NCBI GenBank assembly: GCA_037349315.1
Contig: JBAIAC010000057.1
Span: 11,935,501-11,999,500, forward strand
Direction: 5' to 3'
Source of the DNA: Chelydra serpentina
Taxonomy: Eukaryota; Chordata; Testudines; Chelydridae
Length of the DNA: 64,000 nucleotides
Position numbers and translations under genes: made by a program. A model generated the notes under the pieces. The model saw only the letters and a program-made list of their open reading frames with translations. It was not told the DNA's origin and did no database searches. Shown piece after piece: positions 49,701 to 61,700 of this stretch (position 1 is its first letter; each line of letters begins with the position of its first letter).

Positions 49701-52700
49701 AAAAGAAGGCTGAGGGGGGATGTGACGGCTCTCTGTACATACGTTAGTGGGTAAATAGCAGGGAGAGTGAAGAGCTATTTAAGCTAAAGGCCAGTGTTAA
49801 CTCACGAACAACTGGCCATGAACCCATTCAGGCTGAAAATCAGAAGAAGGTTTCTAACTACCGAGGGGTGGGGTTACAGCCTCCCAGTAGGAGTTGTGGG
49901 GCAAGCAACGTAGCTAGTTTTATGAGCGAGCAGGGCACATGTCTGAGCGCAGTGGTGTGACGGGGTTGTTTGTGATGCTGGGGGGCGGAGCTCAAGAGCT
50001 CTGGGGCTCACGTCCGGTTTATGTCCTCCGTTCGTAAGGGTTCATGCTTCAGGGTTACAGCCGGCCAGCTGCAGGTCAAGAAGGGGATTCCCTGCCCCTC
50101 ATGTATTCTGCGAGGTTTTTTTAATCTCCGTCCTCTGTTGCATCAGGGATGGCCATGGCTAGAGATGGGACACTGCCCCAGGGGGGTCAGGACTCTCAGG
50201 TGGCACTGAGCGTTCTCTCTCTCAGGTGCTTGGCGGCTGGTTCTTGTCTTGTGCTCAGGGTCTGACTGATCGCTGTATGTGGGGTCGGGCAGGAATTTCC
50301 CCCAGCTCAGATTGGCAGGAACCTCGGGGGCGTTTCGCCTTTCCCTGCAGCAAGGGGGTGGGAGGTCACTTGTCACGGTTATCTGGGTATACCTCACTTA
50401 TCATTTCCCTGCCATTGACGGGGCCTCGGGCACTGGTCACCTCGGTGTCGCTGTTCTCTGCCTGTGGCACGTAATAGTCTTGTCCCCTGTGGGTTGCAAT
50501 ACTTCGGTCTGATTTCGGTTGTTGGGTTTAGTGTGCGGGTGCTGTGTGGTGCTGGTGGCCTGTGATACACAGGAGGTCAGACTGGTGGGTGCTTCTGGCC
50601 TTAAACTGTATGACTCCGAAGGTAGGTTTTAGCCCCATTTTGCAGATGGGGAAACTGAGGCACAGGGAGGCAAAGTGACTTGCTCCAAGACGCATGGTGA
50701 GCCATTGAAATTGGGACCCAGGAGGTACCGTGTTCATTCCCATAGACCATGCAGCCTCTTATCATCACCACCACTTTAGGGCAGGAACTCAGTCGCAGTC
50801 TCCTGCAGTATTGTGGAGTGGTGTGATGACTTCCCTCAGGTGTGGTGTGACATCACGACCTCGCAGCTCAACATTGTATCGTGATGATCCGGAAAGCTCT
50901 ATTCTGGGATCCTTTAACGTCCTGGAGCGTCCAGCTTGTTGGGTGCGGGATCCCCCTCGTCAGCAATTGGGACACTCCCCAAAAACACCATCCGCACTTC
51001 GCCCCCCCGCCCAACTCCACTGTCAAAGTGCTGGACAAAACCGCAACCCAACCCTAAGCCTGGAGCAGGTGTGACGGGGCGTTTGCTGCAGGGGCTGCCA
51101 GAGGGAATCCCACGTATCGGTTCCCTGGATAGATAATAGACTTTTCTGCTTTCTTTAGAGTTTCTTTGAAGGCTGGGATGCATCCAAGAAGAAAGACAAG
51201 ACCAAAGGGAGGCAGGATCACATGCCAACCTGTAAGTGCCTGAGACAAAGGCTTTGAAAACACCAGAAAAACCTGCCTGTCTAATACCGGAATGCTTTGA
51301 TTCCTCTGCAAATAGTCTCCTAGCAACGCACAGGCGACAGGGGTGATGCACAACAGGTTAACATGCTGGTCTCTTCACTCCACGGACCTAGGTTGTGCTT
51401 TGCTCTTGGGTGTTGTCGTGGTTGTTGGTTTCATTTCCGTCCCTCCCAGAGATTTGCCTCACAGAACCTCACCCCAGTTTCTCCTTCTCTGCCTAGCAGA
51501 GGCCCAGGCCTGGAAGAGCACCGGCTGCTGGACATCACGAAGGAGGGGCAGTGCCAGAGCCGTGGGTGGGGAGTAGCTGGGAAGCGAGGGGCGGTCGGTG
51601 CACTGGCCGAGCTGTGGAATGAGGTGGGGCAGGACTGGAACAGGAAGGCTGAGGGCACTGGCAGGGCTGCCTAGGGAGAGCACGTCTGGACTAACGGGAT
51701 GATCCAGGAAAGGACAGAGATGCGCTGGCAAAGCTCTGGAGAGCAGCTGGCTGTGGAGCGGAATAACTGCGGCGAGTCAGGCCAGGATTGGGGGGGGGGG
51801 CGGGGCAGCTTCCCCGCCGAGTAAAATCCCTCAAATTCATCGGGGGGAGAAGCCAACCGAAGGTGTTGGGCTGGTGGAGTGCAGCAGCTATCCCCGTGCT
51901 CGGGGCGCTTTGTCTATGGGGGGCGGTTTCCGTTCCTTCTGTGCCTTTGGGTCTAGCTCACGGGCGGGAGTTGCCTGCAACACTGGCTCCTTAGGCCGTG
52001 AGAGACCCTACTAGTGTAGAACACGTTGGGTGGCGTTCAAAGGATACGGACAAGTTGGGCCCCACGGTGCTAGGTGCCGTACAAACACTTATTGCTATTG
52101 AGTCTTGTCCCCAGTGGGTTGCAATACCTAGCTCTTATACAGCCGTTTTCCTGCCCTGGGGAGCTTACAGGGTAAGAGAACAGACAGACGTGGACACGAT
52201 AAACACACTAAGGTTGAGCGATAGGCTCTTAAAGAACAGAAGAGACTGGAAAGGCTTGTTCCTGCCAGAGTCCTAGTGCTTGATTCCTGTGGTGTGGTCC
52301 CATGGCCAGGTCCCTTCTCCGACAGCCAGGGTATGCCCACCCTAGGGTGACCACCTTTTCAAAATGGCCTCCGCCGTGGCCCGGCCCCTGCTCCTCCTCT
52401 TCCCCCGAGGCCCTGGCCAGGCCAGAAGCTGGAGCCGGGCCATGGTAAAAGCTGCCTAGGGAGCCTGGGCCATTATAGGGAACCCTGGACCCTCCACCTG
52501 CCCTGGGTGGTGGGCCGGGGTGCCCCAGAGCAGCCCCTGGTCCATGTCCCTGCCCCCCGGGGCGCACTGCCCAGGGCAGGTGGAGGGTCCAGGACTCCGG
52601 GGCTCCCCACAGTGGCCCGGGCTCCCTGGGCGGTTCGCACTACTGCCCGGCTCTGGCTTTTGGCCTGGCCAGGGGCGGGGTCTCAGGGGCCAGAGGAGGG

Positions 52701-55700
52701 GCAGAGGGCGGGGCCTCATGGCAAGGCGGGGCTAAGGCCCACGCCAGCCCCCACCAGCGGGAAGAGGCGGGCGCCACCCCTGAGCCTTGGGCCGACACAG
52801 AGCAGCGCCACAGGGAATCCGTGACAAGTGGTGACCCGGAGTCATTCTGCCAGAGGCAACGCCGTGCCAAGCTCGGGAGAGATTCATGTTTCCCAGTCTA
52901 GGGCCGCTATGGATTCCCGTTGTCCCCAGGGGCCAGTATCCCCATAGCAGTGGAGCTTGGCAAGGCCACGTTGTTCGCATCTTCGGTGCTGGGGCCCGAC
53001 GCAATGCAATCCCTTATCACCGCAACGTCTTCCCCGCATTACTCTCTCCTTCACACACCCCGAAAGGGGACGCAGGAGGGGTGCTTTCCTGTGCTGCAGG
53101 CTCACAAGGGAAGTGGAATTGCCCTGTGGATTGTGTGACATCCAGGCCAATCTGTCGGGGATAGAAATTAGATCAGGAGGCTGAGTTTGGGGCTAACCCC
53201 AGGGCAGACCCACCACCAGCCCCCTCCCAAAGAACCTCCTTGCTCCGTCCGCTGCCCCACTGTGGGGATAGGGGAGGGCATGTCAGGAGGAGACCTGCCC
53301 CAGTGCTTATCCCCTTGCTGTGATTTAGGGGTGCTGGGGTGAGGGATGATATGGGGTGCACCCCAAGAAGGGGTGAGTCAATGGGCCAGGCGGGGGTGGG
53401 GCACAAAAAGCCAGTTGGATCCAAAGTGTATCAAAGCCCAGCCAAAGCTGTATCGCCGCAGCGAGGCTGCTCTCAAATACCTTCCCCCCGGTTATTTTTA
53501 TGGCTTCTAAATATATCCGGCTCCTCTCTCCGCTGTGCAAATTGCTGCTGGTTGTTCACAGGGCTGCAGAGCGGGAGCGACTTGTGCCAAGCGCCTCACA
53601 GAGGGCCAACCGCAGGCCCCGCTGCTCTGGGGGAGGGGGAGAGGAGGACTCTCAACTCCTCCCTGCCCGCACCCCCTCTTCCTGCCCCTGGCGTCAGGGG
53701 AAGGTGTCTCTAACGGCGGCGGCTCCCACTGCTCTCCTAGGGGCAATGGGGGCCCCTGCTGCTTTGGCTGGCGCTAACCTGCCCGTGGGGAGTGGCAGAC
53801 CCGCGACGCCCACTCTCCTCCCAGCTCCGACTAGCGATCTGGCAGCCCGCAGCGGGGAGTAACGAACTGCCTTGGCCGGCGCTGCGCGGCCTGGGAGGAA
53901 CTTTGCACGGGGGGAGGCTCTGCCCCGATGGGCTCGGTACGGTCCCTCGCTGGTGACCGTCGCCGAGGGCCGTCGCGCATGCCTCGCCCCGCGGGAGCCG
54001 TGGTCAAACTCTGCCGCCCTGTATGCCGGACGCGTTCACCGTACGGCCAACCCCACGCCTTCAGAAATCACGTGTCAGGCCCTCGCGGTCACGGGGCTGG
54101 CTGAAAACTCATGGGACTTTAAAGATGATCAACGCTGGGGTGTTTTTTACTGGCCTTTGGGCCACACTCAGCTCCCGTTTCCCTGCGTCTCTCTGCCACC
54201 AGGAGGGCTAGGAACTTCCTCCTTTACAGAGGGTCTCCCGCCAGCACAGGACTCCAGGAGCCGGGGCCTTTCCCGTCGAAGGCTCAGGACACAATCCTGG
54301 GAGTTGGAAACGTGACGTTAACTGAAGTCATTGGATTGAGATGGGTGGATCTCTGAGCGGGCCTTGGCCCTTACGCTCATAGACCGGAGCAGCTGTGCCC
54401 AAAGAGCGCCGGCCTGTCCAGGGAGGCTCCTTTGCACGCTGGGCCCTGGAGGGAGCGTTGACTCTAAGGGTAGGACTCTGGGAGGGTGGGAGGTGAGATG
54501 CTCAGCACCTTGGAGGTGGTTCTTCGCTGCCCTGTGTGCAGCTCCCTTGGCGTCCGGGGCTCCCGCCGCGTGGTCTGATCTTGGGCGCAGCAAGCGGAAC
54601 GCTAGGCCCGGAGACGCTCCCTGGGGTGCCCGCGACACTGGAGTCTCTGAGCCCGGCTCCTTCCACGTAGATGGGGCACTCTGTGACTGTGAGGGGCTCC
54701 CCGAGGATTTGCCCCGCAGCCCTAGGGCCCAGCAAAATGCAGATTGGGGTGGGGCAGAGCCCATCATCTGGGGAAATTCAGTATCATGGTCAGCAGTTCT
54801 CTGCTCGGGAGAGGGCCTGGAATAGAACAGCAGGGAATAGCAGGGGGCTACGGGTCAGGAGTGAGGGGCACCGATGGGGGCGGGATTGGAATAGCAGGGG
54901 GTATGGGTCAGGAGTGAGGCATTGATGGAGGCAGGGAAGGGGACAGAATTGGAATAGCAGGGGGGCTATGGGTCAGGAGCGAGGGACATCGGTGGGGCTT
55001 GGGGTGGGGGAGAGGCAGGACTGGAGTAGCAGGGGGGCTACGGATCAGGAGCGAGGGACATGGGTGGGGCTTGGGGTGGGGGAGAGGCAGGACTGGAGTA
55101 GCAGGGGGGCTGTGGGTCAGGAGTGAGCGGCATCAGCAGATCTTCGATAAGAAGCTGCGTCCCCCCCAAGGGAAGCGCTGAGAAGGGCGCAGAGAGCCGG
55201 GCTAGAGCCGCGCAGGGACCACGGCCCGCTGTCTCCAGGCGTGCCGCCCCCTTTCTGCACCCTCACAGCCTCTTTGTCTGACTTGCTCTCCAGACGACCG
55301 CCATCGAGTCAAGCTGCACCCGCTGCTCGGGGACCCCAATTCTGATTACATCAACGCCAACTACATCGACGTGAGTACCCGGGGGCCCTGGGCCCGACCT
55401 CGGCGTCCCCGCCGTGCGCTCGCGGGGGGAAGGGAGGGGCGGCGTGGGGACCTCGCAGTGTCCGTGTGTGGGGCCATGCATGTTCTGCAAGGGACGGTTC
55501 TGCAAATCCGAGCGGCGCGTGGAGGGAGGTGGGATCCCCCGGGAGGAATGTCCGGAGGTTTGTGTAACTAACCCACCGCACCCTGCATGACGGGGCCCAG
55601 GGCCCAGCACAGCTCTGCTCCCACAGCCTGCCCGGCGGGTGCTCTTCGGCTCTCGCTATTCCTCCCAGAGTGCCCCAGGACCCCATCTCCCCCTCCTCCT

Positions 55701-58700
55701 CCTGGGCTTCCCTCTCTCTCTCTCTCTCTTTTCCTCCCCACCCCATGGACCAAGCTCTCTCCCTGTGTGTGGAGGGCACCAGAAATGGAATATCAGGGGA
55801 AACACCAGGTCAGGCTGAGGGCACACGCAGGGCTGGGGGGAGGAGCCCAGGGCTGGGGTGATGGGGGTATCCAGTGGGTCCAGCTATGGGGCACAGGCAG
55901 GGCTGGGTGGGGGGAGCCCATGGCTGGGGTGATGGTGTATCCAGTGGGTCTGACTGAGGGAACAGGCAGGGCTGGGAGGGGGGAGCCCAGGGCTGGGGCG
56001 ATGGGGGTATGCAGTGGGTTGGGCTGAGGGCACAGGCAGGGCTGGGTGGGGGGAGCCCAGGGCTGGGGCGATGGGGGTATCCAGTGGGTTGGGCTGAGGG
56101 GCACAGGCAGGGCTGGCGGGGGAGCCCAGGGCTGGGGTGATGGGGTTTCCAGTGGGTTGGGCTGAGGGGCACAGGCAGGGCTGGGTGGGGAGCCCATGGC
56201 TTGGCTGATGGGGTATCCAGTGGGTCAGGCTGAGGGCACAGGCAGGGCTGGGTGGGGAGCCCATGGCTGGGGTGATGGGGGTATCCAGTGGGTTGGGCTG
56301 AGGGGCACAGGCAGGGCTGGGTGGGGAGCCCATGGCTTGGCTGATGGGGTATCCAGTGGGTCAGGCTGAGGGCACAGGCAGGGCTGGGTGGGGGAGCCCA
56401 TGGCTGGGGTGATGGGGATATGCAGTGGGTCAGGCTGAGGGCACAGGCAGGGCTGGGTGGGGGGAGCCCATGGCTGGGGTGATGGGGGTATCCAGTGGGT
56501 CAGGCTGAGGGGCACAGGCAGGGCTGGGGGGAGGAGCCCAGGGCTGGGGTGATGGGGGTATCCAGTGGGTCCAGCTATGGGGCACAGGCAGGGCTGGGGG
56601 GAGGAGCCCAGGGCTGGGGTGATGGGGGTATCCAGTGGGTCCAGCTATGGGGCACAGGCAGGGCTGGGTGGGGGGAGCCCATGGCCGGGCTGATGGGGTA
56701 TCCAGTGGGTCAGGCTGAGGGGCACAGGCAGGGCTGGCGGGGGAGCCCAGGGCTGGGGTGATGGGGTTTCCAGTGGGTTGGGCTGAGGGGCACAGGCAGG
56801 GCTGGGTGGGGAGCCCATGGCTTGGCTGATGGGGTATCCAGTGGGTCAGGCTGAGGGCACAGGCAGGGCTGGGGGGGGGAGCCCATGGCTGGGGTGATGG
56901 GGTTTCCAGTGGATCTGGCTGAGGGGCACAGGCAGGGCTGGGTGCAGGGGGAGCCGCAGGCTGGAGTAATCAGGGAAGGGTGCTGGGCAGGGTAATGGGG
57001 GAAGCTATCCTGGATCATGCCAGATGTATCCACCCCTCCAGTCGTTTGCATGGGAATTCAGGCCATAGATTATTCTAGGCAGCGCCGCAGTGGTTCTCCT
57101 GGGCCTGCCAGCACCGCTCAGTTTGCAGCGCGGGTGGGAGAACCTGGCAAACCTGGGGGCTCGCACAGAACTTCTTCGGCAAGTTCTTTCCTGAACCGGG
57201 GGTCCCACCCCCCATCACAGCTGGGTGTCCCCCCAGCTGAGCAATGGCCTCACAGGGTCTCTAGGGGATGGGCTGTCCCGGTTAGTTCATTCTGCCCAGC
57301 TGATCCAATGGGGTAGCAGGAGCAACGCCGAGTCCCCCATGGGCCATTGCTGCTGCTTCTGGTCTCCGCTGTCTGTCTTCTGGGACCCGCTCCCACGGCT
57401 GCCGTGTTCTAATCTGTCTCTCGGACTGTTCCTTACTAATCTGCCTGTCTCTGGTCTCTTTTTCTTTTCAACTTGTGTTCGATTGGGATCATTAAGATTC
57501 GGATAAACCGAGAAGTAAGTAGCCTGTATCCCTCTCCTCTCTTTTCCCCCCACTTTCCTTTACTCCTCCCAAGACATTTTCCTTCCAGCTTGGGGACTTC
57601 CTTGGGGACTTCCTTCCAGCTTGTGCTCTGACCCTGAAGCAAGTGGGGTAGGTGTGTACGGGCGTCTAGATGTCACTCAGCTGTCCCTCAGGAAGCTGCG
57701 GTTCAAGTCCTGCCTCTGCCAGAAACTCGTGTGACCTGGGCCAGGTCACTGCCTCGCCGTGTGCCTCGGTTTCCCCAGCTGTACAACAGGGATGGTACTT
57801 CCCTGCCGCACAGCGGGGTTGTGGCCTGTACCAGGGCCTGGTTCTCGTTTGCACGCTCTGCACAGCTGTGGCAATGCAAAGGAGCCTCAGGGTGCACACG
57901 GATCACATGTGCCTCCACTTTAAAGGGGCTTTTCCCAGGCTGAGTGGTGTAAAGTGGCCGTAGTGCCGGTGGGAATCCGACCCGGCAATGGCACATGGGT
58001 ACAGCGGAGCAGGCAGAGGCCTGGATTGTCATCGGCACCGAGCCCTTGTGTACGTGGGACAGATTTTTCGGTGTGACTTCAAACCGGTGCAGGGCTCCGG
58101 GTCTGTCTCTCCGGCAGACACGCCAGGGCTGCTTTTGGTTTAGCTTGCGGCACCGGGAGGAAGGTTAAACTAAATGAACGATCCAAAGGAAGCGGCTCGG
58201 TTTTTAAATCGGGCTGGGATGTTTTTCTAAAGCTGTGCACAAGGGAGTGTCTTGGGGAAGGTCTCCGGCCTGTGTCCCACGGGGGGTCGGGCTAGGTGAT
58301 CCCAATGGTCCCGTCAAGCCTTGGAGCCTATGAGTCAGAACTGGAATAAGTGTGTTCACGCAGGACTAGCAGGGACCTCTTGGGTCCTGGAGTCTAGCCC
58401 CCTCCAATCACAGGCACCCCATCATATCTGCCTGGACAACGCCACCCGTATCACACTGTCCCATGCAGACAAGGCTCTTTACATCCCTGAAGCCGCTAGA
58501 GAGGTCTGTGCACCAATGAGAATCAGGCTGGCTCAGCATCCCCCCTTCTGCACCCAATCGCGGGTGTTTCCGACGGAGCAGGGGGGTTTCTATTTGTACG
58601 GCTGCCCGTCAGTCTGGCTGCCGTTGGAGGGTTTTGTGTTTTTATTTCCTTATTGATCTCCGGCAATTGCATCGTTCAAGCATGGTCAAGTCAGCATCTC

Positions 58701-61700
58701 CCACACCAGCACACCCACCCCTGGAAACCAACCCTGCTGAAATTGCACACAATGGGTCCTCCCAGTTCTGTTACTGGCCTTGTTAAGATTTGCTCTGCCG
58801 TTTGGGCTGACACGTCCCTATTAAGAGCTAGTAATGTTTGCAGTAAATGGCTCAGATGAATGAGGCATGTGGGGCCATTACCCGGGCCCACACGGCTGCT
58901 TTGGACTGGGATATTATTAACAGTGACATTACTCGCAGCCTTCAAATGTTTGTCAGCACCGCTTGTGTAAGCAACAAGCCTCTGACCGAGACGCCTGGCC
59001 TCCGAATGCCCAGGCCAGGGCTTCGATTGTCTCTCTGGCTTCCACCCCCGGCTGCAGGTAGAAGGGACCGGGTGAGCGGCTTCCGACAGCAAATTGGAGT
59101 AGAGAGCGGGGCGGAGGGGGTCGCCGAGTCAGCTCCAGCACGTTGGTGGGGTGACCGTGCGTGATTCTCCAGTGAAATCTCGCTCTCCTTTTGAGGTCTT
59201 GTTCCCCCCCTTGGACTCCTCTTCCTCCCCTGACCCTTTTTCAAATTCCTGCCCCCCTCTCTGATTGCCCGTCTCTCCCCTTTTCCGAGTCCTCTTCGCT
59301 CCCTCCCCCGTTCACCCCCTGTCCATCCCTCCTCATTCTTTGTAGTTCCCAGCCCTCTCCCTTCTCTCCCCCGCCCTGCAGAAGCGAGGCTGCTCTCTCA
59401 CTGCTGCCTACCGAGGAATTCCCCAGGGTCATGCCCATGTGCCAAACACCTCTCAGGGGTGATGTAGGTAGACTTAATCCTTCTTCAGCGTAAGGGATGG
59501 TCTAGAATTTAGATGGTCTCTTGAGGTCCCGTCCAGCCCTACTTTTCTATGGCTACGTCCCCACTTGGTGCTCCGGGTGTGGTCCCTAGCTCCCATGTAC
59601 TTGTGCGAACTCTCACCCAGCTAGGGCGCTGGAAATAGTAGTGTAGCTGCGGTCGCACAGGCAGCGGCGACACGGGCTAGCCGCCCCGAGTAGATATCCG
59701 TTGGGTCCAGGCAGGTTTGTACGCGGGGCAATCAGCCCGTGCCTCCGCTGTCACGGCCTGCGCTACCACGGCACCCCGAGTCTGTCTACACAAGATGGGC
59801 ATCACGCCTTCAGCTCCTGGTGTGGACGGAACCTAGGGGATGATGCCAGAAAGCCCCCGCCTCCCTCAGGGGTGTCTCTGGAGTTTGCCTAGCATCCTTA
59901 TTGGCATGGACTGGGGGTGCGCCTGTTGATCCTGGCTGGGAACTTGTGTTTAAGGAAGGTTGTGTCTGGGGGCTTTCAGCTGATGGCGTCCCTTAGAGAA
60001 TGCAACAAGCCCCAGGTCCGGCCGGGTGGAAACTCTTAGCTAGTTATCCAAGTCTCGGATCGAAGCCGGGCGTCCTACTGACGGGCTTCAGAGGGCGGTC
60101 AGTCTCTCTCAGCCTGGTGTTGTCTGGGTCCCAGGAGAATTCTGAGCAAGACGCTTTGACTTCCTTTATGCCCAGTACAAATGCCCGTGTTCAGAGTCTG
60201 GTGGTTGTATGGAGATCACTGCAGGGAAAATCTCACAGGCCTGAGCCTTCCCCCTGCCTGGGGAAATGCACAGGGCTGCCAAGTCGTCACCCTGTGCCGT
60301 GGGCTTTACCCTCTTGCCATGGTCCAGTCCTCTGGTGAGCTGGCCATCAGCCTGATCAATAGGAACAGGGTCTCCATGGCAGCCCCCACTGAAGGTGGCT
60401 CATCAGCTGTGCCTTGACCAGGTCTCCTTCCCTAGAGGTTTAACAGAATCTTGTTCCATTGCAGGGTTACCACAGATCCAACCACTTCATAGCCACTCAA
60501 GGTAAATTGCCTTCGACCGCTGGACTTTGTCTTTCATTCTCGGCCTCTCCCAGAGCCATTGGGCAGACGGTGCTCGGGGGGTCCAGTGACTTGCAGCTTT
60601 CCCCCCAGGGGATGTGGTTTGTAATGTGGAGATTCAATCAGTGGTTCAGTGCAGGGTGGGCTGGAGACTGGACTTTCTGATCCCAGCGCAATAGCACCAA
60701 ACCAAACGCCGGCTGGAAATTCCCTACTGACTAACCATCGTTGCGATCCTCGCGTCCAGCCCCGTTCTCCCTGCAGGGTGCCCGGGGCCTTTGCGGGCCA
60801 AATGGGGCACAGCAACGCTACGGGGTTATTTAGGCCTGATCCGAAGCATGTTGAAGTTAATGGAAAGACTCCGGTTGACTTCAGTGGCCTTTGGTTCAGT
60901 CCCAAAGTGGAGACGACTTACCGGGTCTGATTGAAATGGAGACCAATGAACGGGCTTCTCTGTGAAGGGAGAGGGATAGCTCAGTGGTTTGAGCATTGGC
61001 CTGCTAAACCCAGGGTTGTAAGTTCAATCCTTGAGGGGGGCACTTAGGGATCTGGGGCAAAAATTGGGGATTGGTCCTGCTTTGAGCAGGGAGTTGGACT
61101 AGATGACCTCCTGAGGTCCCTTCCAACCCTGATATTCTATGATTCTATGGAGGTTCTATTCTCATTGGCTAGGGGCTATGTCAGGGGACAAGAGGTGGGC
61201 TTCCTTTCATCCTGACACACCACTCCAGTGGCTCACCAGGGCGGCGCTCAGATCGGAGGGTTCCAGCCCTGCAATTAGAAACGAGTTCACACCGCTCAGT
61301 GCTCAGGAGCAACCCTACCATAACATGAGACGCAAAGCTGGCAGCCTTGCCAGAACCGACCGCTGTCTGCAACCCCACTGCGGGCAAGCGACCCCACCAT
61401 AACAAACCGGTGTGCGCAGCCCACCCCTCACGTGCAGCTTTACAATAGCAAGGCAGTGCACGCAATTCCAACACCCGCATGCAGCCTTGCAAGAAAAAAG
61501 GTCGCTGCATGCAACCCCATTGAGTGTAAGCAACCCTACAATAACAAGAGAAAGTGTTGTCAGCAGGGGAAGATACCATTTCAGCGAGGAGAGACATTTT
61601 AGCTTATGCTCCAATACGTCTGTTAGTCTATAAGGTGCCACAGGACTCTTTTTCGCTTCTACAGATCCAGACTAACACGGCTCCCCCTCTGATATTTTAG

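Larger units (their letters stand above)
47085..51158 (+). other. PTPRU intron between exons I and J
   Basis: This 4.1-kb intron contains a hAT-like MITE (47566-47903), MIR-like and amniote-type scraps (48715-48830 and 48985-49090), a roughly 1-kb CR1-like LINE remnant (49580-50625) and a MIR antisense piece (50625-50735). Confidence 0.8.
51232..55293 (+). other. PTPRU intron between exons J and K
   Basis: This 4.1-kb intron contains an amniote-type scrap (about 52050-52165), a diverged large inverted repeat (52345-52740), a CpG-dense stretch (about 53560-54060) and a five-unit tandem repeat close to exon K (54820-55140). No exon was recognised. Confidence 0.8.
57515..60464 (+). other. PTPRU intron between exons L and M
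   Basis: This 2.9-kb intron contains a MIR-like piece (57690-57800), CR1 3' scraps (58255-58335 and 59485-59550) and a 'gctacgtccccact' turtle repeat (59551-59836). No exon was recognised. Confidence 0.8.

Noticed and set aside
55793..57051. Minus-strand open frames of 96-149 codons (Pro/Cys-rich, periodic)
   Set aside because: They are translations of the 70-bp tandem array, with periodic identical peptides and no start context or domain.
57490..57520. Reading exon K as running straight into exon M, with no microexon
   Set aside because: The K-M junction is in frame and gives a canonical PTP motif, but the 18-nt segment is flanked by AG and a consensus GTAAGT and encodes the PTPRU-type IRINRE insert, so it is kept as an exon that may be alternative.
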